A stretch of DNA of 64,000 nucleotides, taken from Sphingobacterium spiritivorum. GTDB lineage: Bacteria > Bacteroidota > Bacteroidia > Sphingobacteriales > Sphingobacteriaceae. Position 1 is the first letter of the stretch. Each line of letters opens with the position of its first letter. Positions 52,707-59,290 of the stretch are shown one piece after another. The translations under genes and the position numbers were made by a program. Under the pieces are notes generated by a model, which had not been told where the DNA came from, did not search any database, and was given only the letters and a program-made list of their open reading frames with translations. The stretch covers positions 2,852,001-2,916,000 of the forward strand of contig NZ_CP068083.1 in the NCBI RefSeq assembly GCF_016725325.1, given 5' to 3'.

Positions 52707-52749
52707 GCAAGGGCCGCCCGATATTTTTTCAATATCATGTAGCCCTTGC
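52707..52749. terminator. Bidirectional terminator between integrase and DUF932
   Basis: GCAAGGGC (52707-52714) pairs with GCCCTTGC (52742-52749), with an inner GATATT/AATATC stem. The converging genes end on both sides. Confidence 0.65.
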
Positions 52750-52767
52750 CAACTTTAGAAATTAGCG

Positions 52768-53886
52768 TTAATTCAACGCTTTTACGCCAATCCTAGCAAA
52801 ATCATTGCACAAATCAAATGTTGCCTGTGCCTTTCCCAATGCGTTGCCCGACATGATAGAATTAAATTTTGCTTCATCGGTCTTGTAATTTTTCACGTTC
52901 TGAAAATAGCCCGTAACGCTGTTGTATGCACCAAACAAAGTTCCCTTTGTGGTATCCATCTGTTGGCTTGGGCTTGTTCCCGAATACTCCAAAACCTTAT
53001 CAATTACATTGCTGAACAGACTTGAAAATTCATCGGGTCTGCCTTTCTGTAGGTTTTCCAATGTTTCCCTGTTCGGTGCCATTGCCATCTGTACCAATTT
53101 CTTAACCTGCTTGTCGGTAATCTTCACCTTTGCCCACTGGTTAAAAATCTGCTCCATTTCTCCGCCCAATTGGTTGGTAATCCCCAATAGTTGGTGCGCC
53201 TGCTTCAACCGTTCGTGTGCGCTTGCGGTATGGCGTATCTTTATCGCTACTTTTTGGCTTCGCAAAGCGGCATTCAATGTATTTTGGCAACAAATTCGGA
53301 TAGGCGTAAAGGATGCGGTTATACTGCCAAAACCATCGTGCGAAGTGGTCAAAAACAAATATTGCTCAATTACATCGTTTCTTCCCACCTTGATAAATTC
53401 GGGCAATTTTGAAGTTATAAAAATCCGCTCTCCCTTTCCTAATGCCCCTGCGGTCTCGTAAAAAACACCATCTCCACCGCCAACGATGCTATCGAAAAAT
53501 GAAAAGGCATCAACATTTTGTACCACCTCGTAATCCCTGCCCACTACGCCCAAAACCTGCTCGGTATCGGTGCGGAAGGTGGCGAAATAATCGGGAACGG
53601 CGATTTCGGGAATCAACAGTTCCGTATCGGGGTCGCCATAATGGTTTTCGTTATCGTAGGTAAACAATTGCCGTTTCTCGACGGTGTAATCAAGCCCAGC
53701 GTATTTTATCGCTTCCGCGCTTGTGGGATAATCCTCTATGATTGTGTCCAGAGAATGCCAAGCCTTTTCCTTTACACTAAAAAAACTGTGCTTTTCGGTC
53801 TTGCCGTTATAATTTATGTTGTGTGCCCTGATTGATATTTTTAACGTTCCTAACCCTTGATAATAAAATTTCCGTTTCCAGTACAT
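52768..53886 (-). CDS. DUF932 phage/plasmid-like protein
   Basis: A 372-residue soluble protein: HSFFSVKEKAWHSLDTIIED, VVGRDYEVVQNVDAFSFFDS, TSHDGFGSITASFTPIRICC and LGKAQATFDLCNDFARIGVK. DUF932 proteins are common on Bacteroidota plasmids and ICEs, function unknown. The start at ATG 53886 overlaps the 68-aa gene by 80 bp. The usual family N-terminus (...HNINYNGKTEKHSFFS) begins about 20 residues in, so a later non-ATG start is possible. It is the last gene of the mobilization-linked leftward operon. Confidence 0.85.
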   Translation of the reverse strand: MYWKRKFYYQGLGTLKISIRAHNINYNGKTEKHSFFSVKEKAWHSLDTIIEDYPTSAEAIKYAGLDYTVEKRQLFTYDNENHYGDPDTELLIPEIAVPDYFATFRTDTEQVLGVVGRDYEVVQNVDAFSFFDSIVGGGDGVFYETAGALGKGERIFITSKLPEFIKVGRNDVIEQYLFLTTSHDGFGSITASFTPIRICCQNTLNAALRSQKVAIKIRHTASAHERLKQAHQLLGITNQLGGEMEQIFNQWAKVKITDKQVKKLVQMAMAPNRETLENLQKGRPDEFSSLFSNVIDKVLEYSGTSPSQQMDTTKGTLFGAYNSVTGYFQNVKNYKTDEAKFNSIMSGNALGKAQATFDLCNDFARIGVKALN

Positions 53887-54013
53887 TGATGTTTGCCGTA
53901 TCGCTAAGGGTCAGTTTCGATTGGGTCTCTATCTCGTGTACAATATCTGATAGCTGTTTATGGTCTGCGTGGACTGCCACACGTACCATGATAAAAATCG
54001 TTTCGTATTTCAT
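53807..54013 (-). CDS. 68-aa conserved small protein
   Basis: A 68-residue protein, MKYETIFIMVRVAVHADHKQ, with ELETEI-like helix LLSRVRNVKNINQ. Its ATG overlaps the stop of the 44-codon gene as ATGA, a sign of translational coupling, and its end overlaps DUF932. The reading frame is typical of accessory small proteins beside DUF932. No motif is recognised. Confidence 0.6.
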   Translation of the reverse strand: MKYETIFIMVRVAVHADHKQLSDIVHEIETQSKLTLSDTANINVLETEILLSRVRNVKNINQGTQHKL

Positions 54014-54144
54014 CGTTTTTGGATATGTTGTTTCTTGAACTTGTCCAATTGTTGGTAAAAGACTTTCGGGTTGTCCTCCTCGAATTCTATCCCATAGCTT
54101 GGCCAGTACAATTGGTCTAGGAACTCTATAAATGCTTCTAACAT
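54010..54144 (-). CDS. 44-aa small protein
   Basis: A 44-residue protein, MLEAFIEFLDQLYWPSYGIE then FEEDNPKVFYQQLDKFKKQH and IQKR. It is acidic-aromatic then basic. The stop overlaps the next start by ATGA. The Trp/Tyr-rich segment and coupling argue that it is real although it is very short. Function unknown. Confidence 0.6.
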   Translation of the reverse strand: MLEAFIEFLDQLYWPSYGIEFEEDNPKVFYQQLDKFKKQHIQKR

Positions 54145-54197
54145 CATATTAAGTTTAATTGGAAAATTGAGTGCCCCCAACTTGGGGCGGTCGTTAA

Positions 54198-54410
54198 CTA
54201 TCTGATTGGGAAATGGATATCCCCCTCGATTTCGGCAAGCTTATCAATACATAGTTTATTGACCATTGTCGCTACCGCATTGATAATGAAAGGGTTATTG
54301 GTCGTAAATTCCCTGCCCTTGTCATCCTCAATGGTCAGTTCGTAACGTTGATAGTGGTTGCTCTCGGTCTCGTCCGCATCATCTTTTTGGTTTACCTCAA
54401 ATTCTTCCAA
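54198..54410 (-). CDS. 70-aa protein fragment after relaxase
   Basis: In the frame to 54198 it encodes LEEFEVNQKDDADETESNHY, QRYELTIEDDKGREFTTNNP and NKLCIDKLAEIEGDIHFPIR. The putative start at 54410 is a TTG. The frame is open further upstream inside the relaxase gene in another frame, so it may be a small gene or the tail of a longer protein whose head was lost. I do not recognise it. Confidence 0.45.
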   Translation of the reverse strand: MEEFEVNQKDDADETESNHYQRYELTIEDDKGREFTTNNPFIINAVATMVNKLCIDKLAEIEGDIHFPIR

Positions 54411-54933
54411 TGTGTTGATGGTCTCCAATAATTTTCCCCTTTGGTAAGGCTTCACTTTTCTGGCGTCCTTCGGCCTTGATGAGATTGTATTCGATCTCCA
54501 GTTCCTTTCTTGCAGTTTCCGATGCCGTTCTACCGATACCGTGGATGTCCATGCGTTCGCCCTGGGCATTGATATTTGTGGTAACGATGTGCAGGTGCGG
54601 GTGGCTGGCATCCTGATGCTGGTAAACAAGGTATGGTTGTTCCCCGAAACCGATCCTATCCATATAACTGGCGGCTAGCTGTTGGAAAGTGACAAGGTCT
54701 AGCTTGTCATCCCTGTCGAAGTTCAATATGATATGGATAGCGTTGGTCTTGACGTTGGGCTTAAGGAATGTGAGATGTTCAAAACGGGCAAGCTTGGCAT
54801 CAAAATCCAATCTGTTCAGTTCCGTACCGAAGCGGCTGGCCATGATGAGGTTGGCTTCGTTACCTGTGACCTTATTCTCGTTATAGAGCAAAAGCCCCCT
54901 AATGCTTTGTCCGCTGATTATCCTTGTAACCAT
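54397..54933 (-). pseudogene. Mobilization relaxase (MobA-like), C-terminally truncated
   Basis: A 178-residue N-terminal relaxase domain: MVTRIISGQSIRGLLLYNEN and the metal-binding three-His motif QHQDASHPHLHIVTTNINAQ. Relatives have about 400 residues; here similarity fades after ETARKELEIEYNLIKAEGRQ and stops at GRI. A different frame continues downstream. Relaxases nick oriT and lead DNA transfer. It overlaps mobC by 16 bp. With its C-terminus gone the element is probably not self-mobilizable. Confidence 0.8.
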
Positions 54934-55328
54934 TTTTCCGTGAGTTGGGAAATGAGTGTCAGTAGACGTTCCACCTTTATATCAACCTTTTTGTAGAGCT
55001 CAGCTATTTGCATCACGTAATTTTGCCTGCTGTTTTCCTTAGTCTTTTCTTGGTTGAATGTCCTTGTGATCTGGTTGATGTTGATGCCGATGGCCTTGAG
55101 TTCCTTGCGGATGCTGGAGAGTTCTTCCATCGGGGCATTCATTGTAATGTCCCTATAGGTGCAGTTGATCTTTTCCCTTGTGATAAGCTTTCGGGCTAGT
55201 TCGCCCATGCTCTGGCAGGTGCTTTGGGCAAGCAGGTTTTCCAAACGCTCGTAGGTCTCTTTGTTGACCCTTGTCCTGATGGGATGGGTAAAATGTCTCC
55301 GTTGCTTTTCGCTAGTTCTGCCGCTCAT
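54918..55328 (-). CDS. MobC-like relaxosome accessory protein
   Basis: A 136-residue protein beginning at ATG 55328 (MSGRTSEKQRRHFTHPIRTR; an upstream start at 55418 crosses the oriT hairpin). The basic N-terminus plus NKETYERLENLLAQSTCQSM and MGELARKLITREKINCTYRD form the ribbon-helix-helix-type DNA-binding part. A C-terminal coiled helix (ELKAIGININQITRTFNQEK) is typical of MobC. It probably binds oriT next to it and recruits the relaxase. Confidence 0.82.
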   Translation of the reverse strand: MSGRTSEKQRRHFTHPIRTRVNKETYERLENLLAQSTCQSMGELARKLITREKINCTYRDITMNAPMEELSSIRKELKAIGININQITRTFNQEKTKENSRQNYVMQIAELYKKVDIKVERLLTLISQLTEKWLQG

Positions 55329-55391
55329 ATCGGTACATATCAGAAGTTCAGGCAGGCACGAGTTCCGAGTGCCTGCTCCGACCACAAGGGC

Positions 55392-55448
55392 GGCAAGATG
55401 TTTTTGTCCTGTGGACAAAAATACATCTTGCCAAACACTCGGGTGTTT
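55392..55448. other. Candidate oriT (hairpin cluster)
   Basis: GGCAAGATGTTTTTGTCC (55392-55409) pairs with GGACAAAAATACATCTTGCC (55413-55432, one bulge). AAACAC/GTGTTT with loop TCGG follows at 55433-55448. Strong inverted repeats just upstream of mobC and the relaxase are a classic oriT layout. The nick site cannot be told from sequence. Confidence 0.6.
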
Positions 55449-55520
55449 GCACTTGGCCCATGGAACAGTGCTGCTGAACTTGGATTTGTGGTTAAAATTG
55501 TTGTGTTTTTTCGGATGGTT

Positions 55521-55793
55521 TTAACTGCGGTTGTTTTCCAGCAGTCGCTTGATGTCATCGTTCTTATAGTACATCAATCCGCCAATTTTAGAGTAGGGCA
55601 ATGTGCCATTGATGCGCAGGGTCTGTAAGGTACTTGGCGAAATTTTAAGTATTTCCCTAACCTCGTAGCTTTTTAGCCATTCCTTGTTGGATTCTAGTAA
55701 CCTTGGTTTTCTTAGGATGTCCTTAATATCGACCAACAGTTCTGCCTTGAACTTTTGAAGGTCTTCTTTGGTGATGAATTCTATTGTTGCCAT
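55521..55793 (-). CDS. Excisionase-like HTH protein (second)
   Basis: A 90-residue protein with the same MerR/Xis-type fold as 47486-47767: LKSYEVREILKISPSTLQTL, RINGTLPYSKIGGLMYYKND and DIKRLLENN. An N-terminal helix (FITKEDLQKFKAELLVDIKD) is added. It is separated from mobC by the oriT region. It probably directs excision of the mobilizable element. Confidence 0.82.
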   Translation of the reverse strand: MATIEFITKEDLQKFKAELLVDIKDILRKPRLLESNKEWLKSYEVREILKISPSTLQTLRINGTLPYSKIGGLMYYKNDDIKRLLENNRS

Positions 55794-56042
55794 AATATCG
55801 TTTTTAGTTTTTTTTTATGGCAAAGGAAAGGGGTATTTAAGGTTTTGGTTCGATAGTACGGCGTTGGCACGATTAAATTTTAACTATAATAAGCTAAGTA
55901 AGTTTGTAAAAAAATCAAAATTGTATTCATAATGAATAGGTTACAAAACAGATTGATACACGAGTTATAGATGATTTTTCAAAAAATTCTACTTATATTA
56001 GAATATCTGATTCCGATAAACTCTTAAACAAACCAAATAATT

Positions 56043-57053
56043 ATGGCCTCACTTGACCTCGAAAAAGAAGTAGAAGAATTCTATAAATATTATGTAGACA
56101 ATTACAAGATATTTGAACAAGCAGCAGAATATTATAAGTCATTGCTTAATTCATTAGTAAGTGATGATTGTGAAGTTCAATCAATATCATATAGAGTAAA
56201 GGACAAGGAAGAATGTGTCGGGAAATTTAAAAGAAAATATTTAAAATCATTAGATGAAAGTCAAACTCAATATGAAATAAAAAATCATATTACAGATATG
56301 ATTGGACTTCGCATCGTTTGCCTTTATGAAAGCGAAATAGAAAAAATCCGTAAAATTCTTGAAGGAAATTTTAAAGTTGTCGAAGTAACTGATAAAATAA
56401 AATCCCTAGATAGCACCGATAATCAATTTGGTTATAAAAGTCTGCATATTGATCTTCATCTAAATGATGAAAGGAAGAAGTTACCTGAATTTAAAAAGTT
56501 TGCAGACATCCGATTTGAAGTCCAAATTAGGACCATTATACAAGATGCATGGTCTGTTCTTGACCATAAGATAAAGTACAAAAAAAGTATTCCGGCTGAA
56601 TTAAAAAGACGCATTAATAGACTTGCGGCACTATTTGAAATTGCGGACGATGAGTTTTATAACATTAAACTTGGCACAAAAGAATTTGAAGACAAAGCTA
56701 AAACAGACTCAAAGCCCAATGAGCCTCTAAATGTTCTTTCATTCTTAGCTACAGTTGTGCCGAAGTTCCCAACATATCAATTTATTGCATACAAGGCAGA
56801 CGGATTTGTTCATGAACTACAATCTCATAAAAATAGCCTTAGTGCTAAAGAATTCGCTAAAAGCATTAATGATAAGTTAGACATTGTTAAAAAATATAAC
56901 AACGAAATTATTTCATCTTCGCCAGCAAATTATCTAAATCCATACACCATGATAAGGCACTGCTTATATTTAACTGATAAAGAAACATATAGTCCTTTGT
57001 TATTTATGGTTCAAGGAAAACGATTTGAAGAATGGCTGAAAACACAGAAATAA
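56043..57053 (+). CDS. RelA/SpoT-type nucleotide pyrophosphokinase
   Basis: A 336-residue protein, the first gene of the cargo. The RelA_SpoT synthetase domain (about 60-200) shows the ATP/GTP-site features KNHITDMIGLRIVCLYESEI, QFGYKSLHIDLHLNDERKKL and RFEVQIRTIIQDAWSVLDHK; the G-loop, E and Q residues needed for synthetase activity are present. No HD hydrolase, TGS or ACT domain is present. The C-terminal 130 residues are unrecognised and helical. Small single-domain alarmone synthetases include toxins (toxSAS) and the antiphage CapRel group, so a toxic or defence role is plausible; no antitoxin gene is evident. Confidence 0.82.
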   Translation: MASLDLEKEVEEFYKYYVDNYKIFEQAAEYYKSLLNSLVSDDCEVQSISYRVKDKEECVGKFKRKYLKSLDESQTQYEIKNHITDMIGLRIVCLYESEIEKIRKILEGNFKVVEVTDKIKSLDSTDNQFGYKSLHIDLHLNDERKKLPEFKKFADIRFEVQIRTIIQDAWSVLDHKIKYKKSIPAELKRRINRLAALFEIADDEFYNIKLGTKEFEDKAKTDSKPNEPLNVLSFLATVVPKFPTYQFIAYKADGFVHELQSHKNSLSAKEFAKSINDKLDIVKKYNNEIISSSPANYLNPYTMIRHCLYLTDKETYSPLLFMVQGKRFEEWLKTQK

Positions 57054-57215
57054 ATCTATCTCTAAATCTGGTTTCTTCAGGTTAAAGGTATATCCATTTT
57101 TTTTCTAAAGTAATGGCATGCTCAGATTTCTCCGATATTACGGATTAGAAGGAAATTAAATTATAAACTATTAGAACAGCTATCTAAATTTGAAATAGCT
57201 TATTGATTTTAGCGC

Positions 57216-57899
57216 TTGAAAACACTTGTAAAATGTACATATTGTGATGCTTTTGCTGATACGCGGGATCATATTCCTTCAAAGAACATACTTGAAAAAC
57301 CTTATCCTAATAATCTTCTTACAATCCCAGCTTGTAAAAAATGTAATCAGTCCTTTTCATCTGATGAGGAGTATTTTTTAAATGTACTAGTGGAGATTTC
57401 AAAAAATCCCAACCTCTTAACAAGAAAAATGGAAGGTGGTAGTGTATTTAAAGCCAGAAGTAGATCATATAAACTGAATGCTAGGATACAGAACTCTCTG
57501 GTAAAAATGGACGATGGTAAAATATATTTTAAGGCCGAGACGGATAGGATAAAGAGGGTAATAGAGAAGAATGCTCTAGGACTATACGTTCATAAGTATG
57601 GAAAGAAAAGAAGTTTGAAAATGTTTAAATGTACCGGTTTTTACCCGTTTGAGACTGAAGAAACTAGGCCTGCTGAAATTTTTATGCTTACATATTCCGA
57701 AAAATTTAGATTGAAGAAATGGATACATATCCAGCACAACGTATTTTCTTATATAGTGGTGCGAGACTGGAGACGGAATAATAGATTAACAATGATATTT
57801 CACATCCATAATACTGTTTGGTGTGTGATTGAAATACCGTTCCCCATTTCTGACAAGGCATTTTTTAGACAATCAAGTATACAATATAAGCTTTTCTAA
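57216..57899 (+). CDS. HNH-like zinc-ribbon protein
   Basis: A 227-residue protein. N-terminal VKCTYCDAFADTRDHIPSKN followed by TIPACKKCNQSFSSDEEYFL gives two CxxC pairs and a DH dipeptide, the core of an HNH (treble-clef) endonuclease. The start is a TTG after an in-frame TAG; no ATG fits. The rest (FKAETDRIKRVIEKNALGLY; IHIQHNVFSYIVVRDWRRNN) is unrecognised. It lies between the RelA gene and the leftward defence operon. It may be a nuclease effector; no metal or His beyond the motif is proven. Confidence 0.65.
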   Translation: MKTLVKCTYCDAFADTRDHIPSKNILEKPYPNNLLTIPACKKCNQSFSSDEEYFLNVLVEISKNPNLLTRKMEGGSVFKARSRSYKLNARIQNSLVKMDDGKIYFKAETDRIKRVIEKNALGLYVHKYGKKRSLKMFKCTGFYPFETEETRPAEIFMLTYSEKFRLKKWIHIQHNVFSYIVVRDWRRNNRLTMIFHIHNTVWCVIEIPFPISDKAFFRQSSIQYKLF

Positions 57900-57906
57900 C
57901 ATGTTG

Positions 57907-58575
57907 CTATTCTACTTCTCCATTTAGCTGTTTCATATCGTTTCTGAGTTCGAATAATAATCTACTTAATTCAATTCTGTTTTTTAAAGATTTGTCCCTA
58001 AGTACTTTATTGATTGCCTTGTTTAGGAAGAAAGATATGTATTTTGATAATTGTCGAAATTGTAGTTTGCCAGCAAACAATAAATCTAAAGCATTCTTTA
58101 TAGCAAATACATAACTTTCATTGAACAATGATATTTCCTCATCCTCTAATTGCCTAAATTTACCAGTATATTCCGCTTCTTGTGAAATCTCGGCTCTTGA
58201 ACTTATTATGTTCCCAAAACCAATAATGCTTCGATAGCCATTAAGTTTTAGTATAAAATCGCTCGATCTACATGCTAGAAACAATACGTTGTGATTGGCA
58301 AAATATTGATTATGTTCCTTAGTTATGAAATCCTTCTGTTCATAACCTTCTGATCTAGCAGAATGTAAAGATGAAGATGTACCATGACCTAAAAAAACAA
58401 TAAGGCTAGTTTTTTCTAACTGCTTTAAAAGGTCAAGCGTGCCATCGTGATAACTATCTGCTGGTTCTATGAGGATGTAGTTTTCTCCAAAAATATGACC
58501 AATCGGATCCAAAAAATCAGTTGAGCTGTCTTTTGGCCTAATACATTTTATGGCTTTGTAACTACTAATTGGCAT
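57907..58575 (-). CDS. Caspase/CHAT-like protease
   Basis: A 222-residue protein. Its central part reads TSLIVFLGHGTSSSLHSARS and ANHNVLFLACRSSDFILKLN, giving a His (residue 64, in LGHG) and a Cys (residue 102, in LACRS) at the spacing and motif style of the caspase-like CHAT and related clan CD proteases. The last ~80 residues are helical. It is last in a leftward operon and overlaps the receiver gene by 11 bp. By analogy with other bacterial defence proteases it may be the effector, released or switched on by the receiver. Catalysis is inferred from motifs only. Confidence 0.7.
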   Translation of the reverse strand: MPISSYKAIKCIRPKDSSTDFLDPIGHIFGENYILIEPADSYHDGTLDLLKQLEKTSLIVFLGHGTSSSLHSARSEGYEQKDFITKEHNQYFANHNVLFLACRSSDFILKLNGYRSIIGFGNIISSRAEISQEAEYTGKFRQLEDEEISLFNESYVFAIKNALDLLFAGKLQFRQLSKYISFFLNKAINKVLRDKSLKNRIELSRLLFELRNDMKQLNGEVE

Positions 58576-59290
58576 TTAATTCCGAATAGTTAGCAATTGA
58601 TAATTCAATAAACTCTCGAATAAACTTCAAACCTCCATTGTCTGGGGCAGGTCCATTTAATATATCGGTGATTTTTTTTCCATCAAATTGGTCATTGCCT
58701 GTATTAATTATGGTGTTTTGATCAAAACTTAAAATCGAGTTCAGTACAATATTGGAAATGGTATTTGATTCTTTCAATAACGTCGCTATCTCGTTGAATC
58801 TATTATCGTCCCTCTTGCAAAATTTGATTTTCAATTCAAGAATTTTACTAACAAAGTCCAAAGAGGGTATAGGATCTTCTGGGTTAGCTTCTATTTCTGA
58901 AGTAATCTTCTTTAAAATATACTGGGAAGCCTTTTTAATATCCGCAGAATATATTAGAAATGTACGGCTTTTTAATTTTTCTTTAGCTTTGATTATGTAT
59001 TCTAAGACATCCCATCCTACTAATCCTTTGTAATCCTGATTGCTTGGTAATATGTTCCAATCCGAAATTATCAAGTTAATATTAATTCCTTTAACTGCTT
59101 CATTAATTCTCTCTAAGAACTTATCTTCTTCAAACACATTTTTATCTGCATTGAAGAATTCAGTAGGATTGATGAATATTAATTTGGTTTCATGACCAGA
59201 CAAACTGACATTTTTGATATATTGAGATGAAGCATCAGGATCATCATCAAAAACCAAATAGTTTAGAGTAATTGGATTTGTTGAACTCAT
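58565..59290 (-). CDS. Receiver-like signalling protein
   Basis: A 241-residue protein whose N-terminal ~130 residues have the receiver pattern: acidic cluster YLVFDDDPDA (15-17), the phospho-acceptor D77 in LIISDWNI, and SAD (S115) in FLIYSADIKKA. There is no classical DNA-binding output; the C-terminal ~110 residues (ILELKIKFCKRDDNRFNEIA; KKITDILNGPAPDNGGLKFI) are unrecognised. It overlaps the protease gene and lies 1 bp from the GHKL gene, so it may relay a phosphoryl signal from that protein to the protease. Confidence 0.72.
   Translation of the reverse strand: MSSTNPITLNYLVFDDDPDASSQYIKNVSLSGHETKLIFINPTEFFNADKNVFEEDKFLERINEAVKGININLIISDWNILPSNQDYKGLVGWDVLEYIIKAKEKLKSRTFLIYSADIKKASQYILKKITSEIEANPEDPIPSLDFVSKILELKIKFCKRDDNRFNEIATLLKESNTISNIVLNSILSFDQNTIINTGNDQFDGKKITDILNGPAPDNGGLKFIREFIELSIANYSELNAN

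Noticed and set aside
53442..53835. Plus-strand frames opposite DUF932
   Set aside because: DUF932 is well supported on the minus strand; these are shadows with Arg-rich composition.
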